Positions 1 to 8,384 of a stretch of 64,000 nucleotides of DNA are shown one piece after another. The notes below the pieces were generated by a model. The model did no database searches. It saw nothing but the letters and a program-made list of their open reading frames with translations, and was not told the DNA's origin. The position numbers and the translations under genes are program-made. Within the stretch, counting starts at the first letter, position 1. Each line of letters begins with the position of its first letter. This DNA is from Hoeflea sp. (GTDB lineage Bacteria; Pseudomonadota; Alphaproteobacteria; Rhizobiales; Rhizobiaceae): NCBI RefSeq assembly GCF_030682515.1, contig NZ_JAUXOD010000064.1, positions 17,740 through 81,739 on the forward strand, read 5' to 3'.

Positions 1-333
1 CAGGACAGGTTCAATTTCGGCCGGACCATAGGGTCGAGAATTTTAAAAAACAACAAGCAAATCGATGAATAACTAATGAAATCAAAGTATTAATCGATTT
101 AAAAAAACTGGCTTCCATTTAAATCGGTTCAATCACCGCTTGCGGCCGACTCCGCCGGAAATCCCTCCGACAATGAGAGAATGACACCGCAGGGGATCTG
201 TGCCACATTTTGTTCTCACTTTATCCTCATGGACGTGGCGGCGGGACCCGGCAATGACGCGATGACGCGGCTGAACCGGAAAAGCGGGGGCACTTCCCTA
301 GAGGTGTGCTTGATCATGATGGAGACGACAGAC
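1..333. promoter_or_regulatory. AT-rich intergenic region upstream of chvI
   Basis: No coding region is supported here. Bases 30-135 are strikingly AT-rich for this genome and carry three related motifs with a central CG: AATCGATGA from base 60, ATTAATCGATTTAA at 89-102, and ATTTAAATCGGTTCAAT at 117-133. The central one is a near-palindrome. In rhizobia the gene divergent from chvI is usually pckA, which would lie just off the left edge. Central-CG palindromes of this kind are typical of LacI-family operators, and PckR is such a regulator of pckA in Sinorhizobium. The link to pckA and PckR is inference, since neither gene is in the window. Confidence 0.5.
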
Positions 334-1047
334 ATGCAGACAATCGCGCTCGTCGACGACGACCGCAACATCCTTACCTCGGTTTCGATCGCACTCGAAA
401 CGGAAGGGTATCGTGTTGAAACCTACACCGATGGCGCCTCCGCACTGGATGGTTTGCTGGCTCGTCCCCCGCAACTGGCGATTTTCGACATCAAGATGCC
501 GCGTATGGACGGCATGGAGCTTCTGCGCCGTTTGCGGCAGAAATCCGACATCCCGGTCATCTTCCTGACCTCCAAGGATGAGGAGATCGACGAACTGTTC
601 GGCCTCAAGATGGGCGCCGACGATTTCATCACCAAGCCGTTTTCCCAGCGGCTTCTGGTCGAGCGGGTCAAGGCGGTGCTGCGCCGCGCCGCCAACCGCG
701 AGGCAGCCGCCGCGCCGGGTCGCGTGGCCACGGCGCCGACAAAATCGCTCGAGCGCGGCAACCTGGTCATGGACCAGGAACGCCACACCTGCACCTGGAA
801 GAACGAGCCCGTGACGCTGACGGTGACCGAGTTCCTCATCCTGCAGTCGCTGGCGCAGCGGCCGGGCGTGGTCAAGAGCCGCGACGCGCTGATGGACGCC
901 GCCTATGACGAGCAGGTCTATGTCGATGACCGGACCATCGACAGCCATATCAAGCGGCTGCGCAAGAAGTTCAAAATGGTCGATGACGATTTCGACATGA
1001 TTGAAACCCTCTATGGGGTCGGATACCGGTTCAGGGAAGCGGCGTGA
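334..1047 (+). CDS. chvI: Response regulator ChvI (OmpR family)
   Basis: Cytoplasmic response regulator of the ChvG/ChvI system, which controls envelope, acid-stress, exopolysaccharide and motility genes in rhizobia and agrobacteria. The protein (237 aa) begins [14 protein letters not shown], the typical ChvI N-terminus. A receiver domain (about residues 1-115) has the DD acidic pair, phospho-acceptor Asp in [12 protein letters not shown] and Lys in ITKPF. It is followed by an OmpR-type winged helix with [13 protein letters not shown] and LYGVGYRF. I chose the ATG at 334 because it matches the family start and has GGAGA at 321-325. In-frame ATGs at 316 and 319 would add five or six residues, and GAGGTG at 301-306 could serve the one at 316. 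It is followed after 42 nt by chvG. Confidence 0.95.
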   Translation: MQTIALVDDDRNILTSVSIALETEGYRVETYTDGASALDGLLARPPQLAIFDIKMPRMDGMELLRRLRQKSDIPVIFLTSKDEEIDELFGLKMGADDFITKPFSQRLLVERVKAVLRRAANREAAAAPGRVATAPTKSLERGNLVMDQERHTCTWKNEPVTLTVTEFLILQSLAQRPGVVKSRDALMDAAYDEQVYVDDRTIDSHIKRLRKKFKMVDDDFDMIETLYGVGYRFREAA

Positions 1048-1089
1048 CCGACGTCTCGGCTGCCGGGTGACGGATGTGGCGAAGGTGGC

Positions 1090-2874
1090 ATGACGGCTGA
1101 AACCGAGAACATTGCGGGCGGCGAGGACGACACTGCGTCCGAGCCGCGCCGGTCAAGGGGCTGGATCCATCCGGTGACGCTGGTGCGCCGGGTGTTCGGC
1201 AACCTGATCTTTTCGAGCCTGACGCGCCGCATCCTGTTTCTCAACCTGGCGGCGCTGATAGTTCTGGTCTCGGGCATCCTCTATCTCAACCAGTTCCGCG
1301 AAGGCCTGATCGATGCGCGTGTGGAAAGCCTTCTGACCCAGGGCGAGATCATCGCCGGCGCGGTGGCGGCCTCGGCCTCGGTGGACACCAATTCGATCAC
1401 CATCGATCCCGAGAAGCTGCTCGAGCTGCAGGCCGGCCAGAGCATTTCGCCCACCAATTCCAACGAGAACCTCGATTTCCCGATCAATCCGGAACGCGTG
1501 GCCCCGGTGCTGCGCCGCCTGATCTCGCCCACCCGGACGCGGGCGCGCATCTATGACGATGACGCGAGCCTGATCCTCGATTCCCGCTATCTCTACAGCA
1601 GTGGCCAGGTCCTGCGCTATGACCTGCCGCCGGCGGAAGCTGAGCCGACCAATCTGTCCGAAACCTTGACGGCTTGGTTCAACCGCCTGTTCCAGCGCCG
1701 CGACCTGCCGCTCTACCGCGAGCCCCCCGGCGCGGATGGGTCGATCTATCCCGAGGTGATGAATGCGCTGACCGGCGGACGCGGCGCCGTGGTGCGGATG
1801 ACGGAGAAGGGCGAGCTGATTGTCTCGGTGGCGGTTCCGGTCCAGCGGTTCCGCGCGGTCCTGGGGGTCCTGCTGCTCTCCACCCAGGCCGGGGACATCG
1901 ACAAGATCGTCCATGCCGAGCGGATGGCCATCTTCCGGGTGTTCGGTGTCGCCGCCATGGTCACGATCGTCCTGTCGCTGCTGCTTGCCAGCACCATCGC
2001 CACGCCGCTCCGGCGCCTGTCGGCCGCTGCCGTGCGGGTGCGCCGCGGTGTGCGGGCGCGTGAGGAAATCCCGGATTTCTCCGACCGGCAGGACGAGATC
2101 GGCAATCTCTCGGTTGCGCTGCGCGACATGACCAATGCGCTCTACGACCGGATCGCCGCGATCGAGAGTTTCGCCGCAGATGTCAGCCACGAACTCAAGA
2201 ATCCGCTCACCTCCTTGCGCAGCGCGGTCGAAACCCTGCCGCTGGCCCGCAACGAGCATTCCCGCAAGCGGCTGATGGATGTCATCCAGCACGATGTCCG
2301 CCGCATGGACCGCCTGATCAGCGACATCTCCGACGCCTCGCGGCTCGACGCCGAGCTCGCACGCCAGGACGGGGTGTCGGTGGACATGAAAACGCTGCTC
2401 ACCGATCTTGTCGACATTGCCCGGCAGATCCGCGCCGGCAGCAAGATCGTGGCGATCGAGCTGAAGGTCGACAGCCGCAACACCTCGAAAACTGCCTTCA
2501 CCGTGCTCGGCCACGACCTCCGGCTGGGCCAGGTCATCACCAATCTGATCGAGAACGCCCGCTCCTTCGTGCCGGAGACGGGCGGCCGCATCAGCATCCG
2601 GCTCGGCCGTCGCCGCGGCACGGTGCAGATCACGATCGATGACAACGGCCCCGGAATTCGCGCCGAAGTCATCGAGCGCGTGTTCGAGCGGTTCTATACG
2701 GACCGTCCGGATGGCGAGGATTTCGGCCAGAATTCCGGCCTCGGCCTGTCCATCAGCCGCCAGATCATCGAGGCCCATGGCGGCCGCCTGACCGCGGAGA
2801 ACATTCCCGGCAAGGAAGACGGCGCCTGGGCCGGCGCGCGCTTCATCATCGAACTGCCCGCCGAACAGCCATGA
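1090..2874 (+). CDS. chvG: Sensor histidine kinase ChvG (ExoS)
   Basis: Inner-membrane sensor kinase (594 aa), partner of ChvI. A short cytoplasmic N-terminus leads into a first membrane segment (about residues 48-68, LFLNLAALIVLVSGILYL). A periplasmic sensor domain of about 210 residues follows, then a second membrane segment (about 285-305), a HAMP domain, and a HisKA/HATPase core. The phospho-accepting His367 sits in DVSHELKNPL. The ATP-binding N, G1 and G2 boxes are visible as NLIENARSF, DDNGPGI and GLGLSISRQI. In S. meliloti the periplasmic domain is bound by the inhibitor ExoR, which is not encoded here. The stop codon overlaps the hprK start (ATGA), so the two are translationally coupled. 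Confidence 0.95.
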   Translation: MTAETENIAGGEDDTASEPRRSRGWIHPVTLVRRVFGNLIFSSLTRRILFLNLAALIVLVSGILYLNQFREGLIDARVESLLTQGEIIAGAVAASASVDTNSITIDPEKLLELQAGQSISPTNSNENLDFPINPERVAPVLRRLISPTRTRARIYDDDASLILDSRYLYSSGQVLRYDLPPAEAEPTNLSETLTAWFNRLFQRRDLPLYREPPGADGSIYPEVMNALTGGRGAVVRMTEKGELIVSVAVPVQRFRAVLGVLLLSTQAGDIDKIVHAERMAIFRVFGVAAMVTIVLSLLLASTIATPLRRLSAAAVRVRRGVRAREEIPDFSDRQDEIGNLSVALRDMTNALYDRIAAIESFAADVSHELKNPLTSLRSAVETLPLARNEHSRKRLMDVIQHDVRRMDRLISDISDASRLDAELARQDGVSVDMKTLLTDLVDIARQIRAGSKIVAIELKVDSRNTSKTAFTVLGHDLRLGQVITNLIENARSFVPETGGRISIRLGRRRGTVQITIDDNGPGIRAEVIERVFERFYTDRPDGEDFGQNSGLGLSISRQIIEAHGGRLTAENIPGKEDGAWAGARFIIELPAEQP

Positions 2875-3341
2875 CGGAGGCGACCGGCACAGCCGGGCCA
2901 TCCCTTCACGCCACGGCGATCGTCGTCGGATCGGCCGGTCTGCTGTTTGTGGGCCCGTCCGGTTCGGGGAAAAGCCGCACCGCCTTCACCTGTCTCGCCG
3001 CAGCGCACGACCGCGGATGGAACGCGGCGCTGATCGCCGATGACCGGACCATTCTGTCGGTCAGGGGAGGCCGCTGCATCGCCTCCTGCCCGGAACCGAT
3101 CCGCGGCCTCCTGGAACTGCGCGGCACGGGCATCGTCAGTTTGACCAGGCGTGACCGCGCGGTCGTCGACCTCGTGGTCGAGCTGGAGGCGCCGTCGGCG
3201 GCGACCCGGCTTCCGCCGGAGGCTGAAACCTTTTCGTGCAATGGAATTGAAGTGCCACTCCTGCGGCTGTGGCACTATGGCGCAGCCGATCCGCTTTCCG
3301 TCATTCAAGCGACCCGGCCGGGGCTGTTTTCGGCGCGATGA
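2871..3341 (+). CDS. hprK: HPr kinase/phosphorylase, short alphaproteobacterial form
   Basis: Phosphorylates HPr on its regulatory serine and so links PTS phosphorylation state to metabolism. The protein is 156 aa, about half the length of Firmicutes HprK. It consists only of the C-terminal kinase domain, with a P-loop GPSGSGKSRTA near residues 25-35. The absent N-terminal domain is normal for this family in alphaproteobacteria, so this is not a truncation. The start ATG lies within the chvG stop (4-nt overlap), and the association of hprK with chvGI is conserved in rhizobia. The partner HPr encoded at 3897 has the matching serine. Confidence 0.9.
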   Translation: MTEATGTAGPSLHATAIVVGSAGLLFVGPSGSGKSRTAFTCLAAAHDRGWNAALIADDRTILSVRGGRCIASCPEPIRGLLELRGTGIVSLTRRDRAVVDLVVELEAPSAATRLPPEAETFSCNGIEVPLLRLWHYGAADPLSVIQATRPGLFSAR

Positions 3342-3429
3342 AACGCCTGGCGGACCGATTTGCTACAAATGTGACGTTTTTTGGCTTGAACTTCGCCTGC
3401 TTCTGTCCAAGATGAAAATCGGAAAACAG

Positions 3430-3443
3430 TTCGCAGCTGCGAA
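3430..3443. promoter_or_regulatory. 14-bp perfect palindrome between hprK and the EIIA gene
   Basis: TTCGCAGCTGCGAA is a perfect inverted repeat in the 157-nt gap between hprK and the EIIA-Man gene. The rest of this chvG-hprK block is tightly packed, so the gap suggests a separate promoter for the EIIA-HPr pair with this palindrome as a possible operator. No binding protein can be named. Confidence 0.35.
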
Positions 3444-3498
3444 GCAATCGGCATGGCCTGGTGACACATCGGCTCGGCGGTATGCTGCTGGAGGCAAA

Positions 3499-3900
3499 AT
3501 GATCGGATTGGTGCTTGTCACCCATGGCAAGCTCGCGGAGGAGTTCCAGCATGCGCTTGAGCATGTGGTCGGCTCGCAAACCGCGCTAGAGACAGTCTGC
3601 ATCGGGCCCGAGGATGACATGGACCAGCGCCGTCTCGATATAGTCGGGGCCGTGTCGCGGGCGGATACCGGCCACGGCGTGATCATTCTCACCGACATGT
3701 TTGGCGGCACGCCGTCCAACCTGTCGATATCGGTGATGGATTCGGGCCGGATCGAGGTCATTGCCGGGGTCAATCTGCCGATGCTGATCAAGCTGGCCGG
3801 GGTCCGCGGCTCCAACGACATGCAGAAGTCTCTCGCCGAAGCTCAGGATGCGGGCCGCAAATACATCAATGTTGCAAGCCGCCTTCTGACCGGCAAATGA
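3499..3900 (+). CDS. PTS EIIA component, mannose family
   Basis: Cytoplasmic PTS phosphocarrier of the mannose family (133 aa), called ManX or PtsL in alphaproteobacteria. It receives phosphate from HPr. The active-site histidine is His9 in LVLVTHGKLAEEF, and the family signature DMFGGTPSN follows around residues 65-75. No EIIB, EIIC or EIID permease gene is nearby, so the role is regulatory and not sugar uptake. The start at 3499 matches the family N-terminus MIGLVLVTHG and has GGAGG at 3490-3494, a rather short spacing. Longer upstream start options add residues with no resemblance to the family. The stop overlaps the start of the HPr gene. Confidence 0.92.
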   Translation: MIGLVLVTHGKLAEEFQHALEHVVGSQTALETVCIGPEDDMDQRRLDIVGAVSRADTGHGVIILTDMFGGTPSNLSISVMDSGRIEVIAGVNLPMLIKLAGVRGSNDMQKSLAEAQDAGRKYINVASRLLTGK

Positions 3901-4184
3901 TGGTTGGCGTCTCCGTCAAGTCGCGGTCCTTCGAGATCGTCAACAAGCGCGGACTGCACGCACGTGCTTCGGCCCGGTTCGTGCAGACCGTCGAGGGCTA
4001 TGACGCGAGCGTGCGGGTGACGCGCGAAGGCTCGACCGTCGGCGGAACCTCGATCATGGGGCTGATGATGCTGGCAGCCAGCACCGGATGCTCGATAATC
4101 GTGGAAGCCGAAGGTCGCCAGGCCGACGCGGTGCTCGACGCGCTGGAGGCGCTGATTGCCGGCAAATTCGGCGAAGACGCCTGA
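3897..4184 (+). CDS. ptsH: HPr phosphocarrier protein
   Basis: Small phosphocarrier (95 aa) between PTS enzyme I and EIIA. The catalytic His21 lies in RGLHARAS, and the regulatory Ser52 in [10 protein letters not shown] is the HprK target. Their spacing of 31 residues is the same as His15-Ser46 in classical HPr. The ATGA overlap with the EIIA stop indicates coupled translation. Enzyme I is not in the window; in related genomes it is encoded elsewhere (PtsP or an EI gene). Confidence 0.95.
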   Translation: MMVGVSVKSRSFEIVNKRGLHARASARFVQTVEGYDASVRVTREGSTVGGTSIMGLMMLAASTGCSIIVEAEGRQADAVLDALEALIAGKFGEDA

Positions 4185-4194
4185 CTCAGGCCAC

Positions 4195-4210
4195 ATAAAG
4201 ACATCTTTAT
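4195..4210. promoter_or_regulatory. Palindromic operator upstream of ahcY (SahR-like)
   Basis: ATAAAGA-CA-TCTTTAT is a 7+7 perfect inverted repeat separated by 2 nt, about 93 nt before the ahcY start. ArsR-family SahR regulators, which sense S-adenosylhomocysteine, control ahcY and methionine-cycle genes in many proteobacteria through an ATAAAGA/TCTTTAT-type palindrome as I recall it. The sequence symmetry is directly visible. Assignment to SahR is by position and remembered motif. Confidence 0.65.
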
Positions 4211-4217
4211 ATCATAT

Positions 4218-4258
4218 TGCCAGCATGGCAGTTTCCTGCTATGGCAGCGCCCATGCAA
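4218..4258 (+). other. ahcY leader with short inverted and direct repeats
   Basis: The ahcY leader contains TGCCAGCATGGCA, a small hairpin of 5 bp arms with a 3-nt loop, and two copies of ATGGCAG within about 20 nt. It could fold, but it does not match a SAM or SAH riboswitch that I recognise. Confidence 0.25.
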
Positions 4259-4302
4259 TCCAGCCCGTCCCGTCTGGATCACAAAAACCTTGGGAAAATC
4301 CT

Positions 4303-5697
4303 ATGACTGACACTCACGACTACGTCGTTGCCAATATCGAGCTGGCCGACTATGGCCGCAAGGAACTCGATATTGCCGAAACCGAAATGCCTGGCCTGAT
4401 GTCGCTGCGCGAAGAGTTCGGATCCGAGAAGCCCCTGAAGGGGGCGCGGATCGTCGGTTCGCTGCACATGACCATTCAGACAGCGGTCCTGATCGAAACC
4501 CTGACGGCGCTGGGCGCCGATGTCCGCTGGGCCTCGTGCAACATCTTCTCCACCCAGGACCATGCCGCCGCGGCCATCGCCAAGAGCGGCGTTCCGGTGT
4601 TTGCCGTCAAGGGCCAGAGCCTCGAGGAACACTGGGACTATCTCGACAAGTCGTTCCAGTTTGCCGACGGACCGAACCTGATCCTTGACGATGGCGGCGA
4701 TGCCACCCTTTACGTGTTGCTTGGCGCGCGCGCCGAAGCCGGCGAGGACATCATCCCGGTTCCCGCTTCCGACGAGGAAGCCGTCATCAAGGTGCAGATC
4801 AAGAAACGCATGGAAGCTTCGCCGGGTTGGTTCACCAAGGTGCGCGATCAGATCGTCGGCGTCTCCGAAGAGACCACCACCGGCGTCCACCGTCTCTATG
4901 AACTGCAGAAGAAGGGCCTGTTGCCCTTCCCCGCCATCAACGTCAATGACTCCGTCACCAAGTCGAAGTTCGACAACAAGTACGGCTGCAAGGAAAGCCT
5001 GGTCGACGGCATCCGCCGCGCCACCGACACCATGATGGCCGGCAAGGTCGCCGTCGTCTGCGGCTATGGCGACGTGGGCAAGGGCTCGGCAGCGTCCCTG
5101 CGCGGCGCCGGCGCCCGGGTGAAGGTCACCGAAATCGATCCGATCTGCGCCCTGCAGGCCGCCATGGACGGCTTCGAGGTTGTCCTGCTGGAAGATGTGG
5201 TCAAGACCGCCGACATCTTCATCACCACCACCGGCAACAAGGACGTGATCCGTCTCGAGCACATGCGCGAGATGAAGGACATGGCCATCGTCGGCAACAT
5301 CGGCCACTTCGACAACGAGATCCAGGTCGCGGCGCTGAAGAACCACAAATGGACCAACATCAAGGACCAGGTGGACATGATCGAGATGCCTTCGGGCAAT
5401 CGCATGATTCTTCTGAGCCAGGGTCGCCTGCTCAATCTCGGCAACGCTACCGGTCACCCGAGCTTCGTCATGTCCGCCTCCTTCACCAACCAGGTGCTGG
5501 CGCAGATCGAACTCTGGACCAAGAGCGACGCGTACGAGAATCAGGTCTATGTGCTGCCCAAGCACCTGGATGAAAAGGTCGCCCGGCTGCACCTCGACAA
5601 GATCGGCGCCAAACTGACCGAGCTTAAGGTCGACCAGGCCGACTATATCGGCGTGACGGTGAGCGGCCCCTACAAGCCGGAACACTACCGGTACTAA
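4303..5697 (+). CDS. ahcY: S-adenosylhomocysteine hydrolase
   Basis: NAD-dependent adenosylhomocysteinase (464 aa). It reversibly cleaves S-adenosylhomocysteine to adenosine and homocysteine, removing the product inhibitor of methyltransferases. The substrate domain has [15 protein letters not shown] and the NAD domain has [17 protein letters not shown]. The C-terminus KPEHYRY is diagnostic, its Lys and Tyr reaching into the neighbouring subunit's NAD site. The ATG at 4303 gives the family N-terminus [18 protein letters not shown]; the longer frame upstream runs through the operator region and is rejected. GGGAA at 4292-4296 can serve as ribosome binding site. It is followed by a clear terminator. 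Confidence 0.97.
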   Translation: MTDTHDYVVANIELADYGRKELDIAETEMPGLMSLREEFGSEKPLKGARIVGSLHMTIQTAVLIETLTALGADVRWASCNIFSTQDHAAAAIAKSGVPVFAVKGQSLEEHWDYLDKSFQFADGPNLILDDGGDATLYVLLGARAEAGEDIIPVPASDEEAVIKVQIKKRMEASPGWFTKVRDQIVGVSEETTTGVHRLYELQKKGLLPFPAINVNDSVTKSKFDNKYGCKESLVDGIRRATDTMMAGKVAVVCGYGDVGKGSAASLRGAGARVKVTEIDPICALQAAMDGFEVVLLEDVVKTADIFITTTGNKDVIRLEHMREMKDMAIVGNIGHFDNEIQVAALKNHKWTNIKDQVDMIEMPSGNRMILLSQGRLLNLGNATGHPSFVMSASFTNQVLAQIELWTKSDAYENQVYVLPKHLDEKVARLHLDKIGAKLTELKVDQADYIGVTVSGPYKPEHYRY

Positions 5698-5724
5698 TTT
5701 CCCGGTAGATACCCACAACATATT

Positions 5725-5763
5725 GAAACCGCATCCTTGACAACAAGGGTGCGGTTTCTTTTT
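5725..5763 (+). terminator. Rho-independent terminator of ahcY
   Basis: A 14-bp stem (5725-5738 with 5745-5758, one G-T pair) with a 6-nt loop is followed by TTTTT at 5759-5763. Confidence 0.92.
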
Positions 5764-5891
5764 GCGCTTCTTCCCCTTCTCCGTGATTCGCGAAGCAGGT
5801 ATGTTTTTGGTCATTGATTCGTTTTGCGTTGTGGCGGCGCGATGGGCGGATTGGCGATGTCTTGTCAGACAGGCGGCGAGGGGACGAGGAC

Positions 5892-8381
5892 ATGCCGGTG
5901 AAGAAAGATTCACGCGAGCGCGACAGGGTGATCGGACGGGTGGGCGGATCTGCCCTGCTCACCGGCTGTCTTGTGATGCCGGCCGGCTCTGCGCTGGCGC
6001 AGGCCCAGGCAAATGCCGCGCTGTCCGTCTCGTCGCTCGAAGTGGTGAATTTCGCCATGGTCATCGGCGCCATCTCGGCGGCGATGATCTCGGCGATCTG
6101 GCTCATCCGCGAGCGCGGCAAGATCGATCTCGAAAATGTGGCCCTGCGCACCGCCCTGGCCGACGCCAATGCAAAACTGTCCCGACACCAGGCCCTGATC
6201 ATCGACCGGGACCGCCAGATCGTGGTCTGGGACGGCGTCGGCCTGCCGGCGGAAGTGCTGGGAAACCTCTCCCCCGAGACCGGAGCGCCGCAGAAGCCCG
6301 GCGACTTCCTGGCCTTCGGCCGCTGGCTTGAGCCGAGATCCGCGGCCAGCATCGACGAGGCCATCGACAGGCTCAGGGCCCAGGCCGAGCGCTTCGACCT
6401 GATTGTCGAAACCGTGCGCGGCCATGTCATCGAGGCCCAGGGCCGGGTGTCCGGCGGCCGCGCCTTTGTCCGCTTCGTCACCCTGTCCAATGTCCGCGCC
6501 GAACTGGCCGAACTCAAGACCGAGCGCAACCGTCTGCTCGCCTCGCTCGACACGTTCCAGGCCCTGCTCGATGTCATCGACATGCCGGTGTGGCTGCGCG
6601 GACCCGATGCACGGCTGATCTGGGTCAACAATGCCTACACCCGCGCCGTCGAGGGCGAGGATCGCCAGGACGTGCTCACCCGCGGCCTCGAGCTGTTGGG
6701 TACGGCGGCGCGCGAACGGGTCCGCGCGGCGGTGACGCCGGAGCGGCCGTTCCTCGACAAGATCTCGACGGTCATTCATGGCCATCGCCGCTTTCTGGAC
6801 GTCGCCGACGTCAAGACGCCCTCGGGCAATGCCGGCCTGGCGCTGGACGTGTCGATCGAAGAGGATCTGCGCGAGGAGCTGCGCCGCACCATTCAGAGCC
6901 ATGCCGAGACGCTGGATCACCTCGCCACGCCGGTGGCGATCTTCGACCGCGACCAGCGGCTTCAGTTTCACAACCAGGCCTTCCAGCGGCTGTGGGAGCT
7001 CGACACGCCGTTCCTGGCGCGCCGGCCCGACAATGGCGAGTTCCTCGAGCGCCTGCGCGCCGAAGGCAAGCTGCCCGAGCCGCATGCCTGGCGCGAGTGG
7101 AAGGAGCAGATCCTCTCGGCCTACCGCGCCGTGGAGACGACGCCGCAACTCTGGCACCTGCCCGATGGCCAGACGCTCAATGTTTTCGCCAACGCCCACC
7201 CGCAGGGCGGCGTGACCTGGGTGTTCGAGAACCTCACCGAAAAGGTCGATCTCGAAACCCGCTACAACACGCTTCTTCAGGCCCAGGGCGAGACCATCGA
7301 CAATCTGGCCGAGGGCGTCGCGGTGTTCGGGCCCGACGGCAAGATCCGGCTGTCAAATCCCTCCTTCCGCGCGCTCTGGGGCTTGAACGAGCAGCAGGTG
7401 AAGCCGGGCACGCATATCAAGCTCATAACCGAGGCCTGCGAGCCGTCCCATCGCGAGGCCGACGGCTGGAAGCTGTTCGCCGGCGCCATCACCGGCTTCG
7501 AGGACGAGCGCCGCACCCGCGAGGGCCGCATCGAACTCACCACCGGCCTGATCCTCGACTACGCCATCGTGCCGCTGCCCAACGGCCAGACCATGATCGC
7601 CTTCGTCAATGTCACCGACAGCGTCGGCGCCGAGCGCATGCTGACCGAGAAGAACGAGGCCTTGCGCAAGGCCGATACGCTCAAGAACGAGTTCGTCCAG
7701 CACGTGTCCTACGAGCTGCGCTCGCCGCTGACCAACATCATCGGTTTCACCGAATTGCTGCGCACGCCGGATTTCGGCACGCTCAACGAACGCCAGTCCG
7801 AGTATCTGGATCATATCTCGACCTCGTCCTCGGTGCTGTTGACCATCGTCAACGACATTCTCGATCTCGCCACCGTCGATGCCGGAATCATGCGGCTCGA
7901 CCCCGATAGGGTCAACATTGCGGCCCTGTTCGCCGAAGCCGGCGAGCAGATCTCCGACCGGCTCAAGGAAAGCGGCCTGACGCTCGAGATCGACCTTGCC
8001 GGAGCGCCCGAGGAGATGATCGGCGATCATCAGCGGCTCAAGCAGATCCTGTTCAAGCTCTTGATGAATGCCGCGAATTTCGCCCCCGACGGCTCGGTCG
8101 TCCGGCTGCGGTGCACCCGGGAGGAGGATCAGGTCGTCTTCTCGGTGTCCGATTCCGGCCCCGGAATTCCTGAAGGCGCGCGCAAGGATGTCTTCGCCCG
8201 CTTCGAGACCAACGGCCAGACCGGGCGCCGCCGCGGCGCCGGGCTGGGCCTGTCGATTGTCCAGAGCTTTGTCGGATTGCACGACGGAACGGTCTCCATC
8301 GAAGGCGGGCCCGAGGGCGGCGCCACCATTGTCTGCCGCTTCCCGCTGGCGCGTCCGCTTGCCCGCAGCGCGGCCGAGTAG
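5892..8381 (+). CDS. divL: DivL-like PAS pseudokinase (Tyr in H-box)
   Basis: Membrane-anchored multi-PAS protein (829 aa) with a histidine-kinase-like core. The N-terminus has a possible cleavable or anchor segment, then a membrane helix near residues 55-75. At least three PAS-type repeats follow (about 220-330, 345-440 and 455-560). The dimerisation helix reads HVSYELRSPL: residue 607 is Tyr where kinases have the phospho-His. This is the hallmark of DivL, the Caulobacter cell-cycle protein that controls CckA according to DivK state. The ATP-binding boxes are retained (SDSGPGIP, GAGLGLSIVQS). The ATG at 5892 has GAGG-rich sequence upstream; an in-frame ATG at 5814 would add 26 Arg-rich residues. 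It sits 3 nt before the tsaE fusion gene. Confidence 0.88.
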   Translation: MPVKKDSRERDRVIGRVGGSALLTGCLVMPAGSALAQAQANAALSVSSLEVVNFAMVIGAISAAMISAIWLIRERGKIDLENVALRTALADANAKLSRHQALIIDRDRQIVVWDGVGLPAEVLGNLSPETGAPQKPGDFLAFGRWLEPRSAASIDEAIDRLRAQAERFDLIVETVRGHVIEAQGRVSGGRAFVRFVTLSNVRAELAELKTERNRLLASLDTFQALLDVIDMPVWLRGPDARLIWVNNAYTRAVEGEDRQDVLTRGLELLGTAARERVRAAVTPERPFLDKISTVIHGHRRFLDVADVKTPSGNAGLALDVSIEEDLREELRRTIQSHAETLDHLATPVAIFDRDQRLQFHNQAFQRLWELDTPFLARRPDNGEFLERLRAEGKLPEPHAWREWKEQILSAYRAVETTPQLWHLPDGQTLNVFANAHPQGGVTWVFENLTEKVDLETRYNTLLQAQGETIDNLAEGVAVFGPDGKIRLSNPSFRALWGLNEQQVKPGTHIKLITEACEPSHREADGWKLFAGAITGFEDERRTREGRIELTTGLILDYAIVPLPNGQTMIAFVNVTDSVGAERMLTEKNEALRKADTLKNEFVQHVSYELRSPLTNIIGFTELLRTPDFGTLNERQSEYLDHISTSSSVLLTIVNDILDLATVDAGIMRLDPDRVNIAALFAEAGEQISDRLKESGLTLEIDLAGAPEEMIGDHQRLKQILFKLLMNAANFAPDGSVVRLRCTREEDQVVFSVSDSGPGIPEGARKDVFARFETNGQTGRRRGAGLGLSIVQSFVGLHDGTVSIEGGPEGGATIVCRFPLARPLARSAAE

Positions 8382-8384
8382 CCC

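Noticed and set aside
2871..3341. hprK as a truncated pseudogene
   Set aside because: Alphaproteobacterial HprK normally lacks the N-terminal domain and the P-loop is intact.
4211..4302. SAM or SAH riboswitch before ahcY
   Set aside because: The short hairpins do not match the conserved cores I know for SAM-II or SAH riboswitches; a DNA palindrome explains regulation better.
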